Shown: positions 1 through 9,903 of the stretch, piece by piece
Layout: each line of letters begins with the position of its first letter
Position numbering within the stretch: position 1 is the stretch's first letter
From: Peronospora farinosa
Lineage: Eukaryota > Oomycota > Peronosporomycetes > Peronosporales > Peronosporaceae
Length of the DNA stretch: 64,000 nucleotides
NCBI GenBank assembly: GCA_947646735.1
Contig: CANTFK010000077.1
Span: 62,001-126,000 of the forward strand
Direction: 5' to 3'
Translations under genes and position numbers: made by a program
Notes under the pieces: model-generated
What the model was told of the DNA's origin: nothing
The model's database searches: none
Seen by the model: only the letters and a program-made list of their open reading frames with translations

Positions 1-291
1 CGACCTCTTCTGTCTGCATTCTCCTTTGCTTATCGACTGTCTCTTGTAATGCATCACGCACAAACGCGTGATTCCTTGTCGTAATAGCAAAAAATCGGTT
101 ACTGCAGCCGAACTTACAAGCGACGTATTCTCTTTTGAGTCAAAACTAGCAACGGGCGATGCGATTAAATTTATCGTGTCAGGAATCGATATGCCAGCAG
201 GAGTTGAATCGACAGCAACCTTATTCTCATCGTGATCAATCATCAATAGTTTCGGCGCAATTTTAAAGGTAGATAATTCCTTACCAAGCTT

Positions 292-1431
292 TTAGACTGG
301 GTGCTCTAAAGATGAAAAAGCAAGAAGCGCCGTAACGCGAGGATGCCTCGAGTTGTTCACGAAAAAGAGGGTCAACCCGGTTGACGCATGGACAGCATTG
401 TTGATTGCAAACTTTGCAAGTGGAAGAAACGAACTCCATGACGAAAGCGATGTTTTATAACTGCGCAAGACATCTTCTAGAACTCTGTTCACGCACTCCT
501 TTTGCCCATCCGTCTCTGGATGGGCCGCCGTAGACAAAAGCAACCGCGTGCTAATAGCTGGAATAATTCGACCCAGAAAGACGAAACGAAACGTGGGCCA
601 CGGCCTGATCAATAGAATCTGGCAAGTCATGATGGGCCTGAAGATAAGATCAGTGAAGATCTTCTCTGTCGTCATCGCCGTAATGTGAGCGAAGACTGGA
701 GAAAAATGCATCATTTCGCTATATCGATGATACGCCCGTGCTATTATGTCTATCCGGTAGAATTCCAAAGATAAAATTCATACTGACCGAGCGCCAGGCT
801 TCCGTAGCAATAGGAAGCGGACGCAATGGGGCTTGTGAAGACGGGGCGGGCTTCACACGCTGACAGGTTTTACAGGAGCGCACCATTTCTGGATGTAATT
901 ATACATTCGCGGCCAGAAAAATACGCGAGAAATAGCTGCAAACGTCTTCTCGCGACCCAGGTGTCCGCCAGCTGGGCTGTCGTGAAATTCATGAACCAAT
1001 CGGGCTCGAAGGTCGTCATCAGCAGGGATGACGACACGCGGGGAATCAAAGACGTCCATCGTGTACGTCAGCAACGGACCGTCAAGCGCGTAACGCTTGA
1101 TGTTGTCGCGTGTTGGTTTCGTCAACTTCGCGAGTAATTTTTCGCTCGGGTCCCTGAGATAATTGATGATTCCTGCATAGAAGGAATCATTCGCGTAGGA
1201 TTCAGCGATCTGAGTTCGTATCGATAGCACGAGTGTCGAACTCATCGCATTGATCCTTAACTCAATACAACACGCACAAATATCATCGTCGTCATCAACA
1301 TACCCTATTTGATGACCTATGTCGCGCCGAGAATCGTAATCAGGACGACGAGATAGCGCGTCAGCGAGAATGTTATTCTTGCCAGGCTTGTAATGCACCA
1401 CATAATTATACTCGGCAAAAATGACAACCAC
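292..1431 (-). pseudogene. Integrase of Gypsy-1a (broken)
   Basis: The region encodes the end of RNase H, a short linker (YKPGKNNILADALSRRPDY) and the integrase. The zinc-binding N-terminus (around 860-930) has the GGHLGREKT motif, but the frame shifts near 853-860, just before the CxxC would finish. The catalytic core resumes in another frame in 292-768 with AAHPETDGQKECVNRVLED, which holds the expected glutamate region. The plus-strand copy has the same breaks, so the damage predates the duplication. Function is lost as the sequence stands. Confidence 0.8.
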
Positions 1432-1998
1432 CGTGCCATACGATGGGACAAGTGAGGACTCTTGAAGGCGGTACGCAATGATGCGTGATCTGTGTAGATT
1501 GAAAATATCTATTCTCCGAGCAAATATACTCTAAACTTGATTAGCGCGTAGCGCATAGCCAAAAGTTCCTTGTCGTGTACCGGATGACTTTTCTCGGCAG
1601 GTTTCATCTGTCGTGATTGAAAACTCACGACGCGCTCTCGACCCTCGTCATCGAATTGCATGAGGGCACATCCTGCTCGAGTCAAATACAACGAGAAATG
1701 GCTTGGAATCATCAGGTAGCATCAGCACATGTACTTCGGACAAGCCCTTATTCACGGAGTCGAAGTCAGATTGATGTTCTGCCGTCCATAACCATACTGC
1801 TTCTTTCTTGAGCAATGTCGATAATGTCTGAATTATCTCAGCATAGTTCTTCGTATACTTATGCAAGTAATCCGCCAGACCGAGCCATTGACGTAATTCA
1901 GTTTGGTTCCTGGGCGTTGGCCAGGAACAGATCGATGAGATCTTCTCAGGATCAGCGCGGACACCTTCCTTGCTGACGTAGCAACCGAGTACTAGGAT
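1432..1998 (-). pseudogene. RNase H region of Gypsy-1a (broken)
   Basis: Two overlapping minus-strand frames (1648-1866 and 1509-1712) together resemble the Gypsy RNase H domain. One ends in FLVVFDSSRMCPHAIR and the other contains CALMQFDDEGRERVVSFQSR and AEKSHPVHDKELLAM. A frameshift near 1690 joins them. The sequence is preceded by the RT stop codon at 1999-2001. The inverted copy at 7888-8454 has the same frameshift. Confidence 0.75.
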
Positions 1999-4254
1999 TT
2001 AGGGAGCGCATAATACACATTTCTTCAAATTCGCATACAATTTATTCTCGCGCATAACTTGAAACACCTGCTTCAAGTGTCGAAGGTGTACCTCCGTAGC
2101 GCTGAGCTTTTGCTCAGCGCGGCTGTGAACAAAAATGTCGTCAAAGTAGCTCGGTGCAAAGTCGCGAAGTGGGCGAAGTACTTGTGTCACCATCCGATTG
2201 AACGTAGCTGGAGCATTCTTAAGACCTTGTGGCATGACTAACCACTCCCAAAGCATCCCGCTTGGGGTGCTGACCGCAGTGAACGGAATGTCACTGTCCC
2301 TCATGAGGATCTGATAGAAACCGTCTGTCAGATCTATGGCGCTGTAGATCTCGCTCCCGGACATGGTATTCAATAACATGTCTTTTCGAGGGATAGGCGT
2401 TTGAGCCGGGATCGTGGCGTCATTCAGCTTGTTGAAGGCGTGCACAATGCGCCAACCACCGGTGGCTTTCTTCACACAAAAAGTCGGACTCGAATGTGGC
2501 GAGATACTCTCGCGGACATGGCCAGCCTTGCGGCGACCCTCGAAAAATTCATCAATAGCGATGACTTGGTCGCGCGGTAACGGCCACTGCCGTGTCACGC
2601 AGTATTTCGATCCTGGCACGAGATCTATCTCGTGCCGCACACCACGATCCGCCGGAAGCTCAGCTGGAATTTTCTCCGGGAAAACATCGGCGTACTCGCG
2701 GGCGATATCGTATACAGGGTTGCCTGAAGCACGAAGAGCATCCCAAGACTGTGCCGCGAAGCGCTCTTCGCGCGCTGATTTAGGCTCGGCGCTCTTCGGG
2801 CGAGCCTCCAGAACGTCTTCACTGGCTGCTTCGGTGTCTGAAACGATGCACACTTGCTCGATGTCGCCGGCCTTGAGGTCATGAAGGAAGTCTTTCCATG
2901 TAAGGTCTGGCAGAGATGTGATATATGCAGCAGTGCACGGTGGACTCGCTACCTCAATGTAGCGGCCACGATGTGGGGACCCCTCTACATATCCAAGCGC
3001 GCATACGGATTCCGTCACTACGGAATCAAATGCATCAGCATCTTGACGTGAATGTCGTCGTCTCGGTGATCGGCGTGCTCCTTTCTTGCGTTTTCTCTTG
3101 CGCCTCGAGCCCCTGCTCGAGACTGGCACGTCGCTATCACAAGAGGATGATGTACCCCCCTCTAGACGTGGGAGCTCTGTCTCCACCACGTCGGTCTCAT
3201 GCGGATTCGTAGTCCGCCCATTCTCGTCAATCAAAAGCGGGAGCTCGTCTTCGACCGCTTCACTTGTTTGCGGGAGCCCCTGCTCGACCGCCTCGATATT
3301 TATCGGGAGCCTCTGTTCGTCCGATGTACTTGTACGCGGGAACCCCTGCTCGACCGCCTCGAAATTGATCGGAAGCCTCTGCTCGTCCGATGTGCTTGTA
3401 TGCGGGAGCCCCTTCTCGACCGCCTCGTTGAGAATCGGGAACCCCTGTTCGACTGATGTCTGTGTGTGCGGTAACCGCTGTTCAACCGCCTCGTTGTGAT
3501 TCGGGAACCCCTGTTCGACCGCTTCGTTCTGTGGCTCCGTCAGTGTAACGGAACATACTGCGCACAGAGGGCCATCGCTATCTCTGTGTTGACTACTAGT
3601 CGTGGCGAGTTCGTTCACGACCCTGACGTGAGGCCAATCGGATGACGCGATCAACAAATGAGTAAACACTTCACTGACATCATAACCGCTTCGTCGTTTG
3701 ACGGACCGAGATAGCCAATCTATCTTCGGCTGATACCGTGACAGCCACGGTATCCCAAGTATGCAATCAAATGCATAGTTCATCTCGTACACCAAAAATT
3801 CGTCGTTGCTCTGGAAACCGTCGAAAGTGTACGGTAAAACCACTGTTTTACGCGGGACACGTTTTGGTTGTCCATCGGCAAGTTTGACAACGATGTCACC
3901 TGGACCTTCTCGAACCGTGACAGTCGACGGGAGAAGGGACAAACAGGATGCACGAAAGAAGTTGTTGTAAGCGACAGAATCCAACAACGCTCGAAGTGGT
4001 CGCTTCACTCCAGCGACGATGAGACTGATAATAATCAGTCTCGAATCATCGCGCATGGTGGTGGCATTGAAGTGGGTATGAATCACTTTGGGGCTAGGAG
4101 CCCGAGCTGCCATCTGAGTACTCGGGGCTCCATTTATGCCAGTAGGGCGCCCCACGCCTACTGGAACCGCTCGTTTTTTGGCGGGACCACCGACGACACA
4201 GCGTCTCCGGCGCAGGTGCACGACAGACAGCCGCACGATGGTCTGTTTTACCAC
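1999..4254 (-). pseudogene. Protease-reverse transcriptase part of pol, Gypsy-1a
   Basis: A 751-codon frame overlaps the end of gag by 161 bases. Retropepsin-like sequence lies near residues 85-190, but the active-site triplet expected as D-S-G reads D-S-V (LLDSVAYNNF), so protease activity is doubtful. A low-complexity linker with repeated VEQxLP-type units follows (residues about 240-350). The reverse transcriptase begins near residue 540, with PTFCVKKATGGWRIVHAFNK, the first catalytic aspartate in SAIDLTDGFYQ, and the YFDD box. The frame stops at 1999-2001 just after RT, cutting off RNase H and integrase. Family identity is certain; activity is unlikely. Confidence 0.88.
3215..3545 (-). 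repeat. In-frame tandem repeats in the PR-RT linker
   Basis: The protein here repeats EAVEQ(G/R)(F/L)P and TS(V/D)EQ(G/R)LP blocks spaced about 10-12 residues apart, at least nine times. In DNA this appears as alternating units built round ctgctcgaccgcctcg and ctcgtccgatgt. All length changes keep the reading frame. Such repeats are not a normal part of Gypsy pol. Confidence 0.8.
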
Positions 4255-5155
4255 AGCGAAAACACTTCATCGTGTTAGGATTGCGAATGTCGCGGCTTAA
4301 TGATTTGCCGCGACCACGAGAGGACTCAATTGCATTAATTTCCATTGGCTCTGGGCCAGGCGTCCGGGAATGTTGTGACGCTGCGTGCAGGTACGACGAC
4401 GCGACAGTGTAATCCTCACGAAGCGCGAGGGCAAATGCCTCCTCGAGGGACTTTGGCTCAGTACGTGTGAGGCAGTAACGCTTCATGTCCTCTTGCATAC
4501 CAAAAATAAAGACATGGACTTGTGAAGCCATGTCAATTGGCTGCGTGGTAATGCACGAAGCAAGATGACGTGTCTTCTGCACGTAGTCACGCATCGACAG
4601 CTTGCCCTGTCGGAGTGAGAAGAAATCTGCACGCAAGCAAGATTCATCTTGAGGAGGCTCGAAAGCCAGTCGTAAGTCACGCTGGATATCGTCCAGCGTA
4701 GGAAACGTCGACTCATCTACGACGAGCTTTCCGAGAGCCCATTCCTTGGCTTTGCCGGCAAGACGAGACAACAGGAAATTGACCTTGGCCGTCGGAGCGT
4801 CAATTAATCTTGACGCTATTGCAATATCCACCTCGCGAAACCAGCGATTGAGGGGGAGACGATCCGTACCATCACCGGAGTACGTTGACGTCTCCATCTT
4901 GATAGCGTCACGGTGCGAAGTGCGCGAGGGAATCAATACTCGCCGATTCGCTTCGGCGAGCTCGCGCACCATAAAGTCTTGGATGGCGGCACGTTGATCA
5001 TCAGGCGTCGCTGTGCTCAGCAGCGACGTCACAATAGTTTCACCAGACACCGCCGCGAGGCTATGTAGTGCCTGCCACTCTACCGAGGTGAGATGTGGAA
5101 AATCAGAATGCTCCAGCGAGACCGCTGGAGCCACCGAAGATTCGCACATGTTCAT
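4094..5155 (-). CDS. Gag of Gypsy-1a
   Basis: This is an open 353-codon frame beginning with ATG at 5155, 29 bases inside the primer-binding site. The middle (residues 110-250) is a retrotransposon Gag-like helical region with [14 protein letters not shown] and [19 protein letters not shown] knuckle [14 protein letters not shown] follows near residues 296-309. After the motif [11 protein letters not shown] the frame parts from the protease frame, which starts at 4254 and is offset, so Gag-Pol would need a ribosomal frameshift. In Gypsy-2 the same two parts share one frame, so the offset here may be a lesion. Gag would bind element RNA in cytoplasmic particles. Confidence 0.82.
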   Translation of the reverse strand: MNMCESSVAPAVSLEHSDFPHLTSVEWQALHSLAAVSGETIVTSLLSTATPDDQRAAIQDFMVRELAEANRRVLIPSRTSHRDAIKMETSTYSGDGTDRLPLNRWFREVDIAIASRLIDAPTAKVNFLLSRLAGKAKEWALGKLVVDESTFPTLDDIQRDLRLAFEPPQDESCLRADFFSLRQGKLSMRDYVQKTRHLASCITTQPIDMASQVHVFIFGMQEDMKRYCLTRTEPKSLEEAFALALREDYTVASSYLHAASQHSRTPGPEPMEINAIESSRGRGKSLSRDIRNPNTMKCFRCGKTDHRAAVCRAPAPETLCRRWSRQKTSGSSRRGAPYWHKWSPEYSDGSSGS

Positions 5156-5183
5156 CTCGAATCTGGTTAATACGAAGGAACAA

Positions 5184-5195
5184 CAAGTGCTACCA
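5184..5195 (-). promoter_or_regulatory. Primer-binding site of Gypsy-1a
   Basis: On the minus strand TGGTAGCACTTG follows the LTR end after two bases. It would pair with a tRNA 3' end CAAGTGCTACCA. Gypsy-2 has the identical 12-mer with the same 2-base spacer. Confidence 0.75.
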
Positions 5196-5197
5196 GG

Positions 5198-5516
5198 TGT
5201 AACGGGCTAAGGACCCGTTACCGTCTTACACTAAAAGGGCGTTGAGGAAGCGCTCTTAATTAACTCGTAAATATAACTCTGTTTTATTTTTGTTTTAGTT
5301 TTAAATCGCAGTAAGTGCGAATATGTTCCCTAGCTCATGGGAACCACTCAATATGGAAGTCAATTTATTATTGGCTAATTATTGAGTATGGCACCCCAAT
5401 AATAAACCAATAATAAAATGACGCGCAGTATCCGCTAATCGGATACTGCCCTATGCCTACTTATGTAATTATGTATTAATCCTATAACTACTTATGTAAT
5501 AGGTAGACCCATTACA
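5198..5516 (-). repeat. 5' LTR of Gypsy-1a (319 bp)
   Basis: Reverse-complement match to 11276-11598 with few differences. In element orientation the termini are TGTAAT...GTTACA. It is followed directly by the primer-binding site, which shows it is the 5' LTR of the minus-strand copy. Confidence 0.88.
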
Positions 5517-5989
5517 CAGTGGCCTCATACTGGCCCCTCCAGTACCGAATCTTGGACCGAGACGCTTCAACCTTAAGGCAATAAACCTTCCGGGTGGCGA
5601 GCGCATCTCGGTACTCCGCAATAGTTAGTTGGTCGGTTTCATGATCGCGGACGAGATTCCGAATTCGAGCTTCGATCCGGGGAAGATCAATTTTTCAAAT
5701 CGAATGACCTCGTCCACGCGGCTCTGCAAGTCTTGGGCCCGGCGATGCTCAGCCTGATAGGCCTGCTGGAGGGCCCTATGATTGTCAGCAAGGTCTCCAT
5801 AACTTGGGCTCGTTCCATCGCCAGCTGGATCGCTTCCCACGCCCGGGTGACACTCGCATAATCGGGGGGGGGCTCCCCGACGAGGTCTACAGTCGGAGTA
5901 ACCAACGCAGGGCCAGGTCCAGGCAGTGGAGGGGTAGACCAACGGCCAGGTGCTGGGGGTTCGTCAGAGAAAGAACTGGAAGAGGTCAC
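5517..5989 (-). pseudogene. Gag-like coiled-coil fragment cut by the Gypsy-1a LTR
   Basis: A minus-strand coding-like stretch starts at ATG 5987-5989 (MTSSSSFSDEPPAPG). It shifts frame near 5800 into a charged helical segment (NHRALQQAYQAEHRRAQD) and again near 5690 into TDQLTIAEYRDALATRKVY. It ends where the Gypsy-1a LTR begins at 5516. The style (Pro/Ser-rich start, then coiled coil) resembles the gag of oomycete retroelements, and it sits just inside LTR-A, so it may be the gag of an LTR-A element in minus orientation. No zinc knuckle remains. The assignment is tentative. Confidence 0.4.
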
Positions 5990-6126
5990 TGGTGAATAAA
6001 GGTTGGGTGAGTTGGTGAATACGGAGGATCGTCAAGCACATAAACACCTACTTATATGTTGAGGAGACAGGACAAGGATGCACGGGGTCTTGCCGCAGTT
6101 CGGAAGACCAGCGCGCAGGCGACAGC
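5990..6126. other. Possible leader between LTR-A and the gag-like fragment
   Basis: This is 137 bases with no gene. If LTR-A is a minus-strand 5' LTR, this would be the untranslated leader. No clear primer-binding site starting TGG follows the LTR boundary, which weakens that reading. Confidence 0.3.
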
Positions 6127-7262
6127 TGTGGAGAAGTGCCAGAGAAATGGGGGGCCCTTCGTAGTTATTATAATAACTGGCGTGAAAGATCTCGCCAATC
6201 TCTTGAATGAGTGACAGGGAGTGACCAGGGCCCCGAACTGGTCTAAGGTCCCGAGTTCGGAGAAGGTACTAGGATGTCCTACACTACAGACTAAAGGACC
6301 AGTGCTGCTAGGACAGCTTAGGTTGACCCCAGTTAACAGGTGGGTCCCAGAAAACAGGTGGACCCAGGTGACCAGTGGACCCCAGACAACAGGTGGACCC
6401 AGGTGACCGGTGGACCCCAGGCGACTGGTGGACCCAGGTGACAGGTGGACCCAGGTGACCGGTGGACCCCAGGTGACCGGTGGACCCCAGACAACAGGTG
6501 GACCCCGGACAACAGGTGGACCCAGGTGACCGGTGGGCCCTAGGAAATAGAAGGTACAAGGCTTCCTTAAAGTGCAGAGCCGGTACAAGTCCCATGTCCT
6601 AAAAGAGCCAGTTTTTCTTCCACAAGTTGACACGTGGTACCATCCAGAGCGAAGGGTTAGGGTTTGGCAAGAAAAGCATACAGAGAATAAGATAAATAAA
6701 CACACTCGAATTTGCATTACACGTGGCAGCTTTAATCGCCCCTTCTAAGCTTCTCCGTCGCTGCACCTCTTCCGGGCGGGATATCCTTTGTCCCCCCCCC
6801 CGACGTCAGCAGGTGTTAGACGGCTCAAGCTACGCAAGTTGAACCTCAGGATAGTTGGCCTGAGGTGTCAAGTAAGTGTCAAGACTCTACGACCAGCTAC
6901 AGGAAGCGGTTTCCCTACGGGGAACAAGAAAAAGGGGTCCAAGGACCAAGAAACAGTTAGACACCGAAAGAAGTACGTAGTACCAGGTGCATCGCTCTCG
7001 ACACAGTCGATTGAGACCAAGAAACCCTGGGACCGAGTGAAGTATATCCACTCGGGGACCAAAGTCCAAGTCTTATACAAAGACCAAGTCTTTAAGTCTT
7101 CTGCGTCTAACGAGAAGCAAGACCAGCCAAGCCGACGGGTACACAAGGTGAGACCCAAGGTTGACGCGACACGGTATCGGGGTACCCCCTCCGTAAGTCG
7201 GCAGTCCGGCGCTGTGTGTGTTTGTGGTTCTCTCACGTCGTTTAAGAATCCACTCCACCACA
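6127..7262. repeat. LTR-A: 1.1 kb LTR-like repeat
   Basis: The second copy is LTR-B at 12200-17635, interrupted by Copia-1. Both start TGTGG and end CCACA. Identity is high from about 6640 onward (gcgaagggttagg through ccactccacca), while the 5' third diverges and includes a minisatellite. The right end abuts the truncated Gypsy-1b exactly at 7262/7263, with no target duplication visible, so this boundary is probably a deletion or recombination junction. Confidence 0.7.
6336..6540. repeat. Minisatellite of 17-18 bp units inside LTR-A
   Basis: About a dozen units resemble ccggtggaccccaggtga, alternating with acaggtggacccaggtg variants. The matching part of LTR-B lacks the array and is shorter, so the array expanded in this copy. 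Confidence 0.85.
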
Positions 7263-9594
7263 ATCTCGTGCTAGGATCGAAGTATTGCGCGACGCGGCAG
7301 TGGCAGCTACCGCGTGATCAAGTCATCGCTATTGATGAATTTTTCGAGGGTGCCGCAAGGCTGGCCATGTCCGCGAGAGTATCTCGCCACATTCGAGTTC
7401 GACTTTTTGTGTGAAGAAAGCCACCGGTGGTTGGCGCATTGTGCACGCCTTCAACAAGCTGAATGACGCCACGATCCCGGCTCAAACGCCTATCCCTCGA
7501 AAAGACATGTTATTGAATACCATGTCCGGGAGCGAGATCTACAGCGCCATAGATCTGACAGACGGTTTCTATCAGATCCTCATGAGGGACAGTGACATTC
7601 CGTTCACTGCGGTCAGCACCCCAAGCGGGATGCTTTGGGAGTGGTTAGTCATGCCACAAGGTCTTAAGAATGCTCCAGCTACGTTCAATCGGATGGTGAC
7701 ACAAGTACTTCGCCCACTTCGCGACTTTGCACCGAGCTACTTTGACGACATTTTTGTTCACAGCCGCGCTGAGCAAAAGCTCAGCGCTACGGAGGTACAC
7801 CTTCGACACTTGAAGCAGGTGTTTCAAGTTATGCGCGAGAATAAATTGTATGCGAATTTGAAGAAATGTGTATTATGCGCTCCCTAAATCCTAGTACTCG
7901 GTTGCTACGTCAGCAAGGAAGGTGTCCGCGCTGATCCTGAGAAGATCTCATCGATCTGTTCCTGGCCAACGCCCAGGAACCAAACTGAATTACGTCAATG
8001 GCTCGGTCTGGCGGATTACTTGCATAAGTATACGAAGAACTATGCTGAGATAATTCAGACATTATCGACATTGCTCAAGAAAGAAGCAGTATGGTTATGG
8101 ACGGCAGAACATCAATCTGACTTCGACTCCGTGAATAAGGGCTTGTCCGAAGCACATGTGCTGATGCTACCTGATGATTCCAAGCCATTTCTCGTTGTAT
8201 TTGACTCGAGCAGGATGTGCCCTCATGCAATTCGATGACGAGGGTCGAGAGCGCGTCGTGAGTTTTCAATCACGACAGATGAAACCTGCCGAGAAAAATT
8301 ATCCGGTACACGACAAGGAACTTTTGGCTATGCGCTACGCGCTAATCAAGTTTAGAGTATATTTGCTCGGAGAATAGATATTTTCAATCTACACAGATCA
8401 CGCATCATTGCGTACCGCCTTCAAGAGTCCTCACTTGTCCCATCGTATGGCACGGTGGTTGTCATTTTTGCCGAGTATAATTATGTGGTGCATTACAAGC
8501 CTGGCAAGAATAACATTCTCGCTGACGCGCTATCTCGTCGTCCTGATTACGATTCTCGGCGCGACATAGGTCATCAAATAGGGTATGTTGATGACGACGA
8601 TGATATTTGTGCGTGTTGTATTAAGTTAAGGATCAATGCGATGAGTTCGACACTCGTGCTATCGATACGAACTCAGATCGCTGAATCCTACGCGAATGAT
8701 TCCTTCTATGCAGGAATCATCAATTATCTCAGGGACCCGAGCGAAAAATTACTCGCGAAGTTGACGAAACCAACACGCGACAACATCAAGCGTTACGCGC
8801 TTGACGGTCCGTTGCTGACGTACACGATGGACGTCTTTGATTCCCCGCGTGTCGTCATCCCTGCTGATGACGACCTTCGAGCCCGATTGGTTCATGAATT
8901 TCACGACAGCCCAGCTGGCGGACACCTGGGTCGCGAGAAGACGTTTGCAGCTATTTCTCGCGTATTTTTCTGGCCGCGAATGTATAATTACATCCAGAAA
9001 TGGTGCGCTCCTGTAAAACCTGTCAGCGTGTGAAGCCCGCCCCGTCTTCACAAGCCCCATTGCGTCCGCTTCCTATTGCTACGGAAGCCTGGCGCTCGGT
9101 CAGTATGAATTTTATCGTTGGAATTCTACCGGATAGACATAATAGCACGGGCGTATCATCGATATAGCGAAATGATGCATTTTTCTCCAGTCTTCGCTCA
9201 CATTACGGCGATGACGACAGAGAAGATCTTCACTGATCTTATCTTCAGGCCCATCATGACTTGCCAGATTCTATTGATCCGGCCGTGGCCCACGTTTCGT
9301 TTCGTCTTTCTGGGTCGAATTATTCCAGCTATTAGCACGCGGTTGCTTTTGTCTACGGCGGCCCATCCAGAGACGGATGGGCAAAAGGAGTGCGTGAACA
9401 GAGTTCTAGAAGATGTCTTGCGCAGTTATAAAACATCGCTTTCGTCATGGAGTTCGTTTCTTCCACTTGCAAAGTTTGCAATCAACAATGCTGTCCATGC
9501 GTCAACCGGGTTGACCCTCTTTTTCGTGAACAACTCGAGGCATCCTCGCGTTACGGCGCTTCTTGCTTTTTCATCTTTAGAGCACCCAGTCTAA
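7263..9594 (+). pseudogene. pol remnant of Gypsy-1b (RT, RNase H, integrase)
   Basis: RT is open from 7411 to 7887 and includes SAIDLTDGFYQ and the YFDD box (SYFDDIFVHSR), then stops at the same TAG/TAA cluster as the left copy. RNase H lies in 8020-8377 in two frames. The integrase zinc domain and linker are in 8455-9033 and the core in 9118-9594. The frameshift near 9030 falls just where the second zinc cysteine pair would be. Substitutions between the copies are few (for example E/K in the CCIxLRINA segment of 8455-9033). It cannot make a full Pol protein. Confidence 0.85.
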
Positions 9595-9885
9595 CAGCTT
9601 GGTAAGGAATTATCTACCTTTAAAATTGCGCCGAAACTATTGATGATTGATCACGATGAGAATAAGGTTGCTGTCGATTCAACTCCTGCTGGCATATCGA
9701 TTCCTGACACGATAAATTTAATCGCATCGCCCGTTGCTAGTTTTGACTCAAAAGAGAATACGTCGCTTGTAAGTTCGGCTGCAGTAACCGATTTTTTGCT
9801 ATTACGACAAGGAATCACGCGTTTGTGCGTGATGCATTACAAGAGACAGTCGATAAGCAAAGGAGAATGCAGACAGAAGAGGTCG
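7263..9885 (+). repeat. Right arm of large inverted repeat
   Basis: Matches the reverse complement of 1-2624. A 1-base deletion near 7351 (ggtgccgc against ggtcgccgc in the other arm) breaks the RT frame in this copy. About nine mismatches cluster in the first 75 bases; beyond that mismatches are rare. Confidence 0.9.
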
Positions 9886-9903
9886 AAAGAATATGTTGAC
9901 ATT

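Larger units (their letters stand above)
1..2624 (-). repeat. Left arm of large inverted repeat
   Basis: The reverse complement of this stretch matches 7263-9885 with only scattered substitutions and single-base indels. Position 1 pairs with about 9885, and 2624 pairs with 7263. The left arm continues past the window edge. The first 80 or so bases at the inner end (around 2545-2624) differ more than the rest. Confidence 0.9.
1..5516 (-). mobile_element. Gypsy-1a: Ty3/Gypsy chromovirus, minus strand, runs off left edge
   Basis: Reading leftward from its 5' LTR (5198-5516), the element shows a primer-binding site, gag with a CCHC knuckle, protease, reverse transcriptase with a YFDD box, RNase H and integrase pieces. 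The gene order PR-RT-RH-IN marks it as Ty3/Gypsy. The 3' end and 3' LTR lie outside the window. The pol part carries a stop at 1999-2001 and frameshifts in RNase H and integrase, so the copy is defective. Its distal pol is nearly identical, lesions included, to the inverted copy at 7263-9885. That second copy ends in a degenerate chromodomain, which is why this family is called a chromovirus. Confidence 0.9.

Noticed and set aside
3199..3499. Plus-strand frames over the Gypsy-1 linker repeats
   Set aside because: They arise because the tandem repeat keeps all frames open; the minus frame is continuous with PR and RT.
6052..6717. 221-codon minus frame across LTR-A
   Set aside because: It reads through the minisatellite and LTR, has a repeated Gly-Pro-Pro pattern made by the repeat, and no coding context.
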